Positions 48,164-59,609 of a stretch of DNA of 64,000 nucleotides are shown here, in pieces. Location: NCBI RefSeq assembly GCF_014898055.3, contig NW_023601433.1, forward strand, positions 45,007,876 to 45,071,875. Reading direction: 5' to 3'. Under the pieces are notes generated by a model that was not told the DNA's origin, did not search any database, and saw only the letters and a program-made list of their open reading frames with translations. Each line of letters opens with the position of its first letter. Position 1 is the stretch's first letter. The position numbers and the translations under genes were made by a program. Origin of the DNA: Talpa occidentalis (taxonomy: Eukaryota; Chordata; Mammalia; Eulipotyphla; Talpidae).

Positions 48164-48404
48164 AAGATGTGGGTAAAAATGGAGCCTGAAAGAACTGTAA
48201 ACAGGGTAATAAACAGTCATTCTGGCTGCGGGACAAAGGAAAACTGGAGCGTTGTGAGGCTGAGAGACAATTTAATGAGCTGAGTCAAAGCTGGTAGCCA
48301 CGGGAATGAGAAGGAAAGCAACAGGGGAGTGGGTTGTGGGCTGATCACGTAACTGATGTCAGCTTTCTGCTCTTTCACTGTAGGTAAGAAAAAAGACTTC
48401 CCTG

Positions 48405-48701
48405 GGGCCTCCCCAGTGGCGCAGCGGTTGAGCGCTGGGTTGCGAAGCTGCCCGCAGCCTCTGCAGTGCTGGTTTGATTCCCGGCTCCTCCCCGGCCACC
48501 AGAGGAGGGTCCCACATGGCGCGCAGACCTCTCCTGCCGCACCCGTTGCTCCCCTCAGCAGTATACTTCGGTCCTTCTGCCTGCTCTGCTCCTCGCTCTG
48601 GCTCTGGTGAATTCTCTCACCCTCCCATACTTCTGACTGTACCCAGTGCTTGTATAAATAAATAAATAAACCTTAAAAAAAAAGAAAAGAAAAGAAAAGG
48701 A
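48405..48701 (+). mobile_element. tRNA-derived SINE, subfamily A
   Basis: Perfect 16-base TSD aaaaaagacttccctg (48389-48404, 48702-48717). The tail is (AAAT)n then an (AAAAG)n run at about 48680-48700, an expanded A-tail. Confidence 0.94.
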
Positions 48702-48717
48702 AAAAAAGACTTCCCTG

Positions 48718-49000
48718 AAACACTGGGGGGCATGGAGGCAGGGAGGAGGAACTCCACCATTAGCATCTCCCCTTGTTAGGAGGGAGAACAGGACCACACC
48801 TTACAACTCCATTGTTAAAAGGCAAATACTCGCTTAAATATATATTAAAAGCCCCCATTTCAAGTTTTCCCATTTTTCATGATATACTCTGCAGGGTATT
48901 CCTTTGAACTGCTGACAGCAACAGATACTTCCTAGCTTGTTCATTCATTGACTTTCTTGAAAGAGAGACATTGTCCCAGTTTGTGTGGGTCTGCAGGTCT
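48718..49000. other. Unassigned intronic sequence
   Basis: Nothing recognised. Confidence 0.3.
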
Positions 49001-49698
49001 CAGGGTATAGACACACCTCAGTGCTTGGTTCCAGACCACCACAGTAAAGAGAGTATGGCCATAAAGAGAATAACGTAATTTTTTTGGTTTTCCAGGTCAT
49101 ATAAAAGTAATGTTTAGGGCCTCCCTGGTGGCGCAAACGATTGAGCGCCACACTGTGAAGCTGTCCGCAGCTTTTGCAGCATGGATTCAATTAGCAGCCA
49201 GCCAGGGAGATTCCCACATGGCACGGCAGACCTCTCCTGTCTCGCCCGCTGCTCCCCTCAGCAGTGTACTTTGGCCCTTCTGCCTGATCTGTTCCCCATT
49301 CTGTCTCTGGTGAATCCTCTCACCCTCCCACACATCTGGCCTGTACCCTAGCTCTTGTATAAATAAATAAATCTTTAAAAAAAAAAATATCTTAAAAAAA
49401 AGTTATGTTTATGCTATACTGTAATCTATTAATGATTGCATTATGTCTTTAAATAAGGTACATGCCTTAATAGCATTGTCTTTTAAAAATCAATATATAT
49501 GCTTAAAAAAAGAACATGCTTAAAAATCAATATACATGCTTAGAAAAACAACATACATGTTAAAAGGCACGACACTAGCCAACATAGAGCTTTTGGAAAA
49601 ATGGTATCTATAGACTTACTCAACACATGGTTGCCACAAGCCTTCAATGTGTAAAAATGCATAAGTCTGCAAAGCACACACACAAAAAGATATGCCTG
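49001..49698 (+). mobile_element. Internally deleted Tigger1 DNA transposon, split by a SINE
   Basis: The left end has 'cagggtatagacacacctcag' and 'ttccagaccaccacagtaaag' of the Tigger1 terminal region, continuing after the SINE with 'gtttatgctatactgtaatct' and 'ttatgtctttaaataaggtac'. The right end has 'ggttgccacaagccttcaat' and 'gatatgcctg', the opposite terminus. The transposase region is missing. Tigger elements are pogo/mariner-like and immobile in mammals today. Confidence 0.85.
49117..49397 (+). mobile_element. tRNA-derived SINE, mixed type (C), inside Tigger1
   Basis: The head ATTGAGCGCCACACTGTGAAGC is shared with the copy at 40404. TSD aaaagtaatgttta (49103-49116) against aaaagttatgttta (49398-49411) is Tigger1 sequence, so the SINE is the younger event. 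Confidence 0.92.
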
Positions 49699-50485
49699 CA
49701 CTTCGAGATAGAAGCAAAGATAGCCTTGTCAATTAGATTGTCTGGAGTCACGACTGGCCAGATCCAACTCTTGCTGTAGCACCGATCCTGACATGTATCC
49801 TCTCCAACATTCTAGTGGGAAATGAGCCATCTATTCACTTCATAGCTACTTTTTTTCTAAACCCCTACAAGACCAAGAGATGCTGTAGACAGTGGAAATA
49901 CATAGTAAAGATGTTCATCTGCATATCTCATCTTGCTTTAGTCAGTATCTTGCAATGCTCACTGAGCAATCACTATGCTACAAACCATGCAGTTGCTAAC
50001 AACACGTTCTGTACTTCAAGATGCTGATGCTCGTGAAAAGAACTTTGACTGTTAGGAGACCATCCAACCCTTACTCCTTGGAGTTGGTAGGGAGGGTGGT
50101 GCTGGCCCAGGAGGGAGAGCATGACCATCACTACTCTTTCCACTGCATTGTGCTTTGAGGCAGCAAGAACAACCTGGACCAGGTATCAAAGGGGCACTGG
50201 TTCCCTAGCCTCTGCTACTCTGCCTACAGCCAGAGGGATTACAGATCCCAACCTGCATTTTCTCCTCTCCATTCCATTGTTTCTATTATACCAGTTCAAG
50301 CAAATCTGAGCCAGACCTCCTAATAGCTTAGACTATCAAGGGAAATTGTCCTTAGGAAGTAGGCTGTGAAATGGACCAGTTAGCATCCTGGTCATTCAAG
50401 CCTATTGAGGACTGAGTAAGAAATATGAGTGAAGCATCCACATGGCTGGATGACAGAAGATGAGACTGGGGTGTCTACAAATAAA
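49699..50485. other. Unassigned intronic sequence
   Basis: No gene or repeat recognised. Confidence 0.3.
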
Positions 50486-50487
50486 TT

Positions 50488-51220
50488 TCATTCACTCATT
50501 CATTGATGCAATCATACACTCGACAATAATTTATTGGGCATCCCTACACTGCTCAGCGCTATCAAATCACAGGAGATATAATCTAAACAAGATGGACATA
50601 ATCTTCAATACCTGACATTAAGCACACTGAGAAACAGGAAGGATCATTTAATGTGAACACATCACTCAGTAATGAGAATCACAGAAAGATTCAAAGAGAA
50701 GACTCCTAAAACTTGAAGGATGAAAGGAGTTAGACAGATGAAGGACTGGTGGGGGCAGAGCTGGAGAGGCCCACTGGCACACGGGCATGGAGGGGTATGA
50801 ATCAGAATGCACCTGCAGGTGCAGTGTGTCATGGGGAAGGAGACTGGCCAGTCTTAGGCCATACCAGATGGTGCTCCTGAAGATTACTTTAAATGCCTAA
50901 GCATTAAGTTGAACACATGAAATCACCATTTTTCTAGGCCACAAATAATCTAATACCAGAAATTTGACATGGTACAACCTAGCAATTCCCTGAGTAATAC
51001 TCCTTGGCCTACCCTTTTCAATTAGTGTCTCTCCAGAAAAGAAGACAGTGGCACTGGAAAAACATAAGGGATGAATATGAGCAGAGTAGGATGGGGGGCT
51101 GTGAAGGGTGGCACACAAGATCATGCAGGCCCTACAAGGACACGGGCCAGAGTAATATGTTTGGGCTTTCTCCTCAGACAACGGGGATGTGTAATGACCA
51201 AATTTGTAAGTTAATGCTCA
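50488..51220 (-). repeat. L2 LINE 3' half, minus strand
   Basis: Begins with the reversed L2 end 'ttcattcactcattcattgatg' and 'caataatttattgggcatcc', and proceeds to 'agatcatgcaggccctacaagg', the reversed upstream L2 wording. Highly diverged. Confidence 0.7.
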
Positions 51221-51740
51221 TTCAAGGTGACCTGCAGAACAGAGTGGAAAGAACAACAATAGTGACAAGGAAAACACAAAAAGCAGCTACTGGGAGCATC
51301 TAGTGAGAAAAGATGGACCGTACCAGCACAGTGACAGCAGGAGGGCTGGAGGATACAAAAGAGGCAGAAAGGGTGGGACTCAGGGTGAGGTAGGGGCAGG
51401 GGCTATGATCGGGTCCACCATTCTGCAGAGGCAGCCAGGAGCCAGGACATGACCATGTGGATGGAGGAGCGTCCATTGGGTTGGACACACAACAGGAAGA
51501 TTTGTTGTGGAGGGAAGAGGATGAGTTCTTGGATGTTACTGTCCAATCAGTTCTGATGATAAGAAGAGTGAAGATAAGAAGTAGGAGGCAAAAGGAATGA
51601 ATGTTGCTGACTCTGTAAGTGTTTATTACACAGTGTTTAATAAAATCCACACACTGACAGTGGAGGGTAGGTGCCCTTCCATCAGTTGTATAAGAAGCTG
51701 AAGGTGAGTGTTTACCTGATATTAGGTGGCTGACAGTGGT
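51221..51740. other. Possible continuation of L2, otherwise unassigned
   Basis: May continue the L2 fragment to about 51480. Nothing else recognised. Confidence 0.3.
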
Positions 51741-51754
51741 AGGGCTATCATTTT

Positions 51755-52060
51755 TTTTTTACTTATTTATTTTTTTAAAGATTTTATTTTATTTATTTAT
51801 TTATTTATTCATACAAGCACTGGGTACAGTCAGAAGCGCGGGAGGGTGAGAGAATTCACCAGAGCCAGAGCGGGGAGCAGAGCAGGCAGAAGGACCGAAG
51901 TACTCTGCTGAGGGGAGCAGCGGGCAGCAGGAGAGGTCTGCGCACCATGTGGGACCCTCCTCTGGTGGCCAGGGAGCAGCCGGGGATCAAACCGGCTCTG
52001 CAGAGGCTGTGGGCAGCTTCGCAACCCAGCGCTCAACCGCTGCGCCACCAGGGAGGCCCC
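51755..52060 (-). mobile_element. tRNA-derived SINE, subfamily A
   Basis: Minus strand. TSD agggctatcatttt (51741-51754) against agggctaacatttt (52062-52075). Tail of about 6 ATTT units. It is followed after about 13 bp by another SINE in the same orientation. Confidence 0.92.
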
Positions 52061-52088
52061 AAGGGCTAACATTTTAATGGGCATCTCT

Positions 52089-52361
52089 TTTTTCTTTTTT
52101 TTAAAGATTTATTTATGCATACAAGAACTGGGGTACAGGCCAGAGGTGCAGGGGGTAAGAGGATTCACCAGAGACAGAGTGGGGAACAGAACAGGCTGAT
52201 CTACTGAAATACACTGCTGAGAAGAGCAGCGGGTGAGTCAGGAGAGGTCTGCTATGCCACGTGAATAGCTCCCAGAACAGGCAGGGGTTGAACTCATGCT
52301 AAAGTGACTGTAGATAGCTTCACAGCACTATGCTTAAGCCCTTGAGCCACCAGGGAGGCCC
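52089..52361 (-). mobile_element. tRNA-derived SINE, subfamily B
   Basis: Minus strand. TSD ttaatgggcatctct (about 52074-52088) against ttaatgggcctctct (52362-52376). Body marks GCATACAAGAACTGGGGTACAGG. Its left TSD overlaps the right TSD of the SINE at 51755. Confidence 0.92.
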
Positions 52362-52376
52362 TTAATGGGCCTCTCT

Positions 52377-53535
52377 CTACCAATATCCAAGCTCTTGCTA
52401 CTCCAACTGGCTCCCAGTAACCTAATGGAATGTATGATGTATGGGGTGTTTAAGGCTAAAAAACTCATAACCAGAGTCAAGAGGGATGTACCAGAAACCT
52501 ATCTGGGAATACATGGGAGAGGAAGAGGGGGGACCCAGATCAAGACCCTGCTTGTAAGAAGGAGAGCCATTTCCTTGGAGGATACCTCTCACCCCACATT
52601 CTACCCACCCTCTCTGTCATAGTTCCTCTCTAAGTCTGGGGCATGGGAGGCACAGAAATATCAGTCAGTAGTGGAAAGAACTTGCTTTCCAATCATCAGG
52701 ATAAATCCATATAGTACCTAGCTTGCTCTGCAGAGCAGAACTCAGCAAGGCAGCTGAATTTAACATCTCTTAAGGGAAAATCAGTATTTTAGCTGATGGC
52801 ATTATCTTAGCAGACAAAGGTTTAAGGCATAGCCTATTTAAAGAGTTATTTAACAATTTCCAAAATAGTAGCAACCCAGTCTCCATAAAGCTAAATGAGT
52901 CCCAGGGAAGAAAGCACATATTACATTCTCGCACTTGTTTCTCTAATTAGGAACAGGCCCCGGTGGCTGGGATTTATTTTCATGAGTACACATCCACAAA
53001 ACCCAGAAACATCTTGACATGCTGCAGCATCCCTAATGTTTCTCAAAACTGAATCCTAATTAGGTTAAAAAAAATGCAACCAGGAATTTTCACGCTGGTT
53101 TTGATTTGGGATTCAAAACAGAACCTAAGATGTGCATTTTTATATTGTTCCAAAACATGTATAAGCTGGGTCAAAATTCATAAGACCCCCTTCAGACATT
53201 ACAAAGAACAGAAAAACAGAGCCAGGCATGATTCTGAATTTAGCAGACCAAAGAAGTTTCTTCTTCTTACAGAACATGAAGACTATTCTGTGATCTCCCC
53301 ACACTTTTAAACATCTTAGTCTATTTACTTTTTTATAAGAGGAGAAAGGGCTGGGAGATGTTTGCATGGCACCTGCTTCTCCCGTTACAGGATTAAAAGA
53401 CTCCTTTTCTGTGTTTTTCTTTGTTCATTTATTATATAAACTGGCCTGCCCTTTTCTTTGCTTTCACTAAACTCTGCTCTAATAAAGAATCTGCACAGGC
53501 CATGGAGTCTGTGGGGAAGAAATTATTGTCCTTAC
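52377..53535. other. Repeat-poor sequence just downstream of exon 10 (intron 10 start)
   Basis: No repeats recognised over about 1.1 kb. It has several TAATTAGG/AATCCTAATTAGG-type homeodomain cores (52947-52953, 53055-53063). A candidate conserved intronic element; function unproven. Confidence 0.35.
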
Positions 53536-53596
53536 CTGTGCAGCTTATCCTCCAGCACTGCCATGTACTTCATTGTTTTCTCCTTCACACTTGTTT
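53536..53596 (-). CDS. DISC1: DISC1 exon 10 (human numbering), 61-bp internal coding exon
   Basis: A short exon that contains an in-frame ATG but has no ORF beyond splice-site limits, found by matching the DISC1 sequence that precedes exon 11. On the minus strand the acceptor is ttttgcag|AA and the donor CACAG|GTAAGG, a strong consensus. The first two bases complete a Glu codon, 19 full codons follow (TSVKEKTMKYMAVLEDKLH), and the last two bases AG join the C of exon 11 to give Ser. Human DISC1 has a closely similar peptide ending KLCS-CKCPLL, so the junction phase and sequence agree. The segment is predicted helical and part of a coiled coil. At 61 bp (not a multiple of three), skipping it would shift the frame of all downstream exons. 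It lies about 47.7 kb upstream of exon 11 in transcript order. Confidence 0.93.
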
Positions 53597-54070
53597 CTGC
53601 AAAACAAAAATCCTATGTTGATGGAATTATAGGCAAAGATTGAACAAAACCCAGAACTGCTCAACTCAAAGCCAAAACAAAAGAATTGAGGTTAAGCCTC
53701 TAGTAATGGTCACATCTGACATTTGGAAAATACTTAAATCCATTGGATGTGTTGCAGGGTCTAGGGCATCCCGGGTCTTTGCATGAGTTGAAGTGAGGGA
53801 GCAAAGGCATCACTGCTCTCCCTTTGCTTTCAAAGGCAGCTCACTCGATGTCAGCTGTGGACTCCCCTGTGCTCTGTGCCTCTCACCTTTCCCACCCAGT
53901 AGCCAAAAGCATGGCTGGACAGGAAAGAACACCAGAGAGAGATACAACTACCATCCTGTGGAGGAAACAGAGGACCCTCACCAGTGGTAGTTCTTCACAG
54001 AGAAATTTTAACAATGAAAGGAACTGTTTAAGTTGATCTCTTATCTTAGTCATTTATGCTCATCCACATA
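53597..54070. other. Intron 9 sequence upstream of exon 10
   Basis: Contains the acceptor-side sequence of exon 10, then unique sequence. Nothing else recognised. Confidence 0.35.
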
Positions 54071-54074
54071 TTAA

Positions 54075-54645
54075 GTTGTGCTAAGTTTATTCTCCAAATA
54101 TTTTCATTGAATATTTATCTGTAGCACCTACTATGTGTCCAGACCCTGCTCTGGGGATCAAGCTGTGGAGACATGGTTCCCCAAAGCTAGATGTGCTACT
54201 GGCCCATCTACAAGCCCTGCTAATTCAGAATGTCCCAATCAGGAATGCTGTTTCACGTCCTACACATATTTGTGTACCACACACTGTCCTAAGCTGGTGG
54301 GATAAGCCAGTGGACAGAAGAGATAACAATTCCTATCTACGTAGTGCTTAATTCTGGTAGAGGTAGGTAATAAAGAATAAACATAAAAGTTACATAGTGT
54401 ACTGGAAGGCGCTAAGTACTAGACAGAAAGAGAAGGCAATCAGAATGGGGTTGCAGAACGGCCTTGATGGGCATTTTTGAGAAGGTGACATTTGAGTAAA
54501 AGCTTGAGGAAGAAGGACCAAGCAGTCTGAGGGTCCTCAGCAGGAGGAAGTCTGCAAGCTCCACAGCATGTGGCTGGCGCAGAAGGGCCTTGGGGAGAAG
54601 AGGCAAAGGCAGAGAAAGAACCCAGGTCTAGTCATGTAGGCCACT
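54075..54645 (-). repeat. L2 LINE 3' part, minus strand
   Basis: 'ctgtagcacctactatgtgtccagac', 'gataagccagtggacagaagag', 'aaggtgacatttgagtaaaagc' and 'agaagggccttggggagaag' give the reversed L2 3' order very clearly. Confidence 0.85.
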
Positions 54646-55110
54646 GTGGTACACTGGATTTCCAAAACATGGCCTCGGTAATATTTCCAGTCCCACACAC
54701 TCTTCTAGGACTTGACCATTCTCCACGAAGTGGTGAAATCTCTTTCCCTCCCTTTGAGTCTGAACGGGTTATGACCAACCCAACCAACTAACTATGTCAA
54801 TATAGTTGGTATATAATGTCTGGGGCCAGGATCTAGCTTGTGCCCAGCGCTTTCTCCCAGGCACCCAGTCACTACATTGTAAAGAAGCGCAAGTCACAAG
54901 GAGGGGCCAGTTGTAGGTGTTCTGGTTGACAGTCAGAAGGTCTCAGCATATAGCCTGCATCTGCCACCAGATACGTAAGCTTTCAGATGATTTGGGCTTT
55001 CGGTCTGAGAGACCCAGACATCATAGAGACAAGCCATTTCCACTCTTTCTAAATCCTTCACTCTGAATTTGTGCACATAATAAATGGCTGTATTAAGTCA
55101 TGAGTGCAGG
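54646..55110 (+). mobile_element. MaLR (MLT1-type) LTR, plus strand
   Basis: 'tttccagtcccacacactc', 'aggacttgaccattctccac', 'cctccctttgagtctgaacgg', 'ctacattgtaaagaagcgcaagtc', 'taataaatggctgtatta' follow the old MLT1 LTR order. AATAAA is at about 55079. Confidence 0.8.
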
Positions 55111-56115
55111 AATGATCTGTTATACAGCTGTAGTAGCTGCAAGACCAATGCAGGGTTTTCAGTGTTCTGGGCAAAACAGAAAACACTGCAGAAAAGGGAC
55201 AACACATTGGCTTATGGTTGCTGTGTTGAAAAGAGATTACAGGAGAGGAGAGAAGCAGAGAGACAGGGACAATGAGGACAAGGTACTTTGGAAAGTGAGT
55301 ACTTTCCATCCAAAGGATAAGAAATGCCTAGCACCTCCCTTGAGAAAAAGAAAGCCACATTCTTATATTTATCCAGAATAATCCAGATGTATACCATTGT
55401 AATTATTTTTTTAAAAAACTGAATGCTAAATACTTGACTCATCTAAGCACCTGAACTCCAGCTCATGACATGTAGGAACTGCCCAGGAACAGCTTGGCAG
55501 TTCCACATTTTTCCACCTGTCTGAGGCTACATAGGAGGATGCTATGCTGAAAAATCACCTTCCCTGGACCCAGATCCCAGCCAGACAGCCCAAAAGTGCC
55601 AGGTTGGACTAAATGTTCAAGAGAGGCCGGGGAGTTTAGGTTTTCACTTCTTAAATAATATGCCCACAGACACACTGATTGACAAAGAGTGTTCTTTGCT
55701 TCTCTTCTCACCCTCCCTCCTCTTTCTTCCTTTTCCCACAATCTTAGGTTCAATAGAGCAGAGATGGAGAAGATATTTGGTAATGGTGAGCCAAGGTGCT
55801 GGGAAGCAAGGAAAGAAAAAAAGAAGACCGGGGTCACCAGGGGTCCTGATTTAGAAAAAGCAGAAAACGCCTCTTTCTCCCCATTTGATAAGGGAATCTG
55901 ATATCCACATATAAGCCATAATATCAGAATGGAAGTCATAGAATCTGTTTTATGAATCCAATTAAGCAGAAACTGATTGATAATTAAATGAGATAAATCT
56001 GTGAACACATTTAGCAGAGTGCTTGGCACAAACACAAATCAGTGTCACAGCAATGAAACCTGATTCCTGCTTCACAGAAGGCACTGTATGGGCATTATTA
56101 AAGTATAAAGAAGAT
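55111..56115. other. Unassigned sequence with a MIR-like scrap
   Basis: About 55965-56045 ('ttaaatgagataaatctgtg', 'agagtgcttggcacaaac') resembles the MIR 3' half, plus strand. The longest raw open frame of the window (190 codons, minus, 55463-56035) is here, but overlaps that MIR and has no family match, so I do not call it. Confidence 0.4.
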
Positions 56116-56120
56116 GTGGC

Positions 56121-56398
56121 AGGGCCTCCCTGGTGGCCAAGGGGTTAAGACTCAGTGTGATCACCATGATGGCCTGAGTTCAATCCCTGGTCAGGGAGCT
56201 GACCCACATGTGGCGCAGCAGACCTCTCCTGTCTTGCCTGCTACTCCCCTTAGCAGCATATTTCTGTAGCTCCGCCTGTTCTGCTCCCCACTCTGTCTCT
56301 GATGAATCCTCTCATCCCCCACACCCTGGCCTATACCCCCAGATCTTATATGCATAAATAAATAAAAATAAATCTTTTAAAATAAATAAGTAAATAAT
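56121..56398 (+). mobile_element. tRNA-derived SINE, diverged subfamily B
   Basis: Head GGTGGCCAAGGGGTTAAGACTC; body GGCGCAGCAGACCTCTCC, CTGTAGCTCCGCCTG and ATGCATAAATAAATAAAAATAAA. Flanks aaagaagatgtggc / aaagacgtggc suggest a decayed TSD. Confidence 0.88.
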
Positions 56399-56409
56399 AA
56401 AGACGTGGC

Positions 56410-57580
56410 TTCAGTGATAGCTGTAGGGGCAGACTCTCACAGTGATTACTCACTGTGAATACAGTGAGTGCAGAGAAATATTTTCCCAAAACTTTCATTA
56501 TAACTAATAATCCAAAAATATCCCAATCGGTCAAATGCAAAATAATGACCAAGTTATCCAGCAATATCCTTTTCAGCATAAACAAGGAAGTTAGGAGAAT
56601 GTTAAGTGGAAGCAAGTCTAACTAGGTTTCACTGCATTATATCTTTTGTTTGCATAATAAAAGATAGCAGTATTTATCAGGATAATAGTACAGGAAATGA
56701 GTAATACCCAGGCTGACTTACTATCAGATTGAAGACAGCAGTGACTCCAGGAACTTCTGCCCCACCACTCTCAATGAATAAGGAGGGCATTATCAGATCA
56801 ATACATAATCTCAAATTTGAAAATGGAAGCCAAAGGGAATTTCATCAGTTTAGAATTAATCACAAATTTTATCTGGCATTAGTTCTTTTATTGGAATTTT
56901 CTAAAATAACATATCTATCAAGTGAGGTCTGACCTTGTTCTACAAAAATAAGTCATCAGATTTCAAAGATCCATTATTATTCAAGAATTGATTCAGATAA
57001 GACTGAGTCTACTCCCATTAGTAAAAAATCTTCCAGAAGTAAAATATGAAAGACAGAGAGAAATTTTAGGATTCTGAGACTCTAAAGTATTACTCTTCCT
57101 TTCATGAAGGAACTTCTGCTTATTTTGGTAACTAAACCCTTGTGGAGATGAAGTGGTCACACAATCTGTATAGTAAGCCAGAACAATAAAAACAAACATT
57201 GGATGTTTACTTAACAGTATTATTTGACAACAGTAAAACACTTTCAAAAAACTAGTGGACATCCACAAATATCCCAAGGGCTCCAAGGATAAGGAGGGGG
57301 AGGGAAAGAGAGAGGGACACAAGCGGGTGGTGAGAAAAAAAAAACAACATTGCAAGTAGATAACTGAAATAAAACAAAAACAAAAGCTTTTTTAAAAAGA
57401 TGATTTAGGACTTGAAAACTGACAGAATCCTTTATCTGAAGTACTACAGATATCAAATTTTATAATGAAGGGCAAGATGGAAATACAATGCCTGAGTGCA
57501 TCCCCACCTGTACCAAAGTGACCTTGACCACCATATGGGAAACCCAGTATGTAGAAATGCATGGTATGAAGATAATGGTA
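56410..57580. other. Unassigned intronic sequence
   Basis: No gene. A purine-rich strand at about 57290-57320. No repeat family recognised. Confidence 0.3.
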
Positions 57581-57584
57581 TCAA

Positions 57585-57785
57585 TTTAGGTAGCATTTTA
57601 TTAAGCACTTTCTATGAGCTGGTACTGTCTTCAACACCTTGTTCTAAATGTTCACAAATAGAATCTATGAAGCAAGTTCTATTATCATCCCCATTTCATA
57701 GATGGTGAACAGAGGGCAGCAAAGGTCAGTTATATAACTAGGACGTCTCCAGAGCCTACAGCTTCAGAACACATGGCTCAGTTTT
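57585..57785 (-). repeat. MIR SINE, minus strand
   Basis: 'attaagcactttctatgagctggtactgt', 'ctattatcatccccatttcatag', 'gtcagttatataactaggacg' is reversed MIR. Confidence 0.8.
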
Positions 57786-58585
57786 AAATACCATAAGAGG
57801 AGCTCAAAAAAAGCACATCAAGAAAATGCCTTTGGGATTTCTGCCACCAATAAAATGAAGCGGGTGTTCAAAAGACAGAGTAATTTCAGCAGAGGCCAAA
57901 GATTGTACAAAATAAAAGTCAAAGTTACAAAAAGAACTAGCAATGGCAAAAAAAAAAAAACCCAAAAAACAAAAAACCCATCAACAAATGAAAACGTAAT
58001 TGTATACAAACTACAGACTACAGGGAAGAATGTTAGTAAGATATCAGCATAAAATAATTTACCATTGTGGAATATATATGTGACACATATATATAAAGGG
58101 CATAGGTCAGGTGATTTCAAAGTAAGTCATAATGAAAAAAACATGATTTATAATATTCTAGGATTTATATTGACATTAAGCCACTCTTCCCAATGATAAC
58201 ATGTCAAAATCATGTGGTTTTTACAAATAGATTTGAATTTGCATCTATACATTTGCTTCTATTTCTACTACCACTTTGTAGGGTGGTCATTTAGACAGAA
58301 CCCTCTAGAGAGTGTTCCTGAGTTTTAAAAAAGTTGCCTCCTTTCTAGGCTTTAGACTAGTCAATGTAAATTCTCTAAGGTTGGAAACAAAGAAATGCAT
58401 CATCACTAAATTAGCAATTGATTCACATCTCATTTGTGGGCTATCATTTAGTGCATTGTTCAATCTCTCTCCTTTCTTCTCATGTTGAGATTTGCAAAGA
58501 GAAGAAAAATGGTCAGGTAGGTCCTAAAGAATGAATAAGCAGTAACAGAGAGCAGGTAGGTTCCTCTTTGGGATTGTGACTGACA
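57786..58585. other. Unassigned intronic sequence
   Basis: A-rich runs at 57944-57980 and an alternating TA palindrome-like tract at about 58072-58100. No gene. Confidence 0.3.
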
Positions 58586-58589
58586 TTCT

Positions 58590-58905
58590 GATATCCATCT
58601 AATGTTTCTTAAATGCCCCCCTCATGCCAGGTTGTGCATGAGGCATTGGACTGCAGAAGTGGACACTAGGCTGCCCTTAACTTGGAGAAACCCAGGTTTG
58701 GTGACAGAGGGAGACACATAAACAGATGATTAATAAAAGCAATGAGTTCAGTTCACGGTAGAAACATAAAGCAGCAGTCACTCTGGGAACATTGTGGAAG
58801 GAGAGTGATGGGGTTAAAAAAGGCTGCCCGGAGGAAGTGAGTGAAGTAGAGATCTTAAAGGATTTTCCATGCTGGCTGAAGCCAGAGGAGGCATGGATAA
58901 TCCAA
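58590..58905 (-). repeat. L2-like fragment, minus strand
   Basis: 'atgccaggttgtgcatgaggc', 'cacataaacagatgatta', 'ggctgcccggaggaagtgag', 'gatcttaaaggattttcc' resemble reversed L2 wording. Confidence 0.55.
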
Positions 58906-59286
58906 AACAGAAGCTTCCCATAAAATAAGATTTGTGTTTTAGAATATCAGGCATTTAATGTCCTATCAGTTTACTTTCCCAATAATTTCGGAATCATTTT
59001 TTTCCCTAAGCTTACATTAGGATTACTTGATATAATACATGATCCCACACCGAAGGAAGGCAGTGTGGCTACAAGAAATGTGTCGGTCCAAAAGCATGAA
59101 CACCCACCTCCATCACAGCCTCCCTGCAAGGTGAATGGAGAGACATACTGGTTCATCCAGAGAAAGTGAAACTGAGTGAAAATGTTGTGTTAGAGTAACT
59201 TCATATTGGCAGCCAAAGGCAGACAGGGGAAAAGCTTTTCCAGAACTAAAGCATCATCATGATTGTCCATAGGAAAGCAAGCCAAA
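58906..59286. other. Unassigned intronic sequence
   Basis: Nothing recognised. Confidence 0.3.
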
Positions 59287-59288
59287 TA

Positions 59289-59607
59289 CAGTAGACCCTT
59301 GAACAATGAATCTGATCTGTGCCAATCCACTTATGTGGAATTTTTTCAATAATTACAGTAGAGACTCCAGGCCCACGGGATCGACATTCATAGATTCAAC
59401 CAACTGTAGTTGTCAGTGGTTGAGTCTGCAGATACAGAAGGCTGACTACAAGGGACTACAGTATCTGCTGGGTTTTGGTATTTGTGGGGGTAGAGGGTAG
59501 GGTGGAAAGAAATAGGGGGTTCTGAAATCACTATCCAAGGGATCCCAGGGACCACTGTAGTTGGGGGTGTCTGTGCCCCAATCCCCACATTGTCCAAGGG
59601 TCAACTG
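59289..59607 (+). mobile_element. Tigger2-type nonautonomous DNA transposon (319 bp)
   Basis: Terminal inverted repeats CAGTAGACCCTTGAACAATG and (right end, reversed) CAGTTGACCCTTGGACAATG, with TA dinucleotides at 59287-59288 and 59608-59609, the mariner/pogo target duplication. The inside keeps 'cacttatgtggaattttttc' and 'agaaggctgactacaaggg'. No transposase. Confidence 0.92.
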
Positions 59608-59609
59608 TA

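Larger units (their letters stand above)
5827..53535 (-). other. DISC1: DISC1 intron 10
   Basis: A GT-AG intron of 47,709 bp between the two DISC1 exons. It starts with GTAAGG at its 5' end (just below 53536) and ends with a tract like TTTCTCCTTTGCTTTAG at its 3' end (just above 5826). A branch-point-like TTAATCATT lies about 20-30 bases before the acceptor. The contents are listed separately: 13 tRNA-derived SINEs, fossil L1/L2/MIR, several LTRs and a Tigger1. I see no additional coding exon in it on either strand. Confidence 0.9.

Noticed and set aside
55463..56035. Longest raw open frame (190 codons, minus strand) as a possible gene
   Set aside because: No recognisable domain, overlaps a MIR-like segment, no splice or promoter context, and lies in a DISC1 intron.
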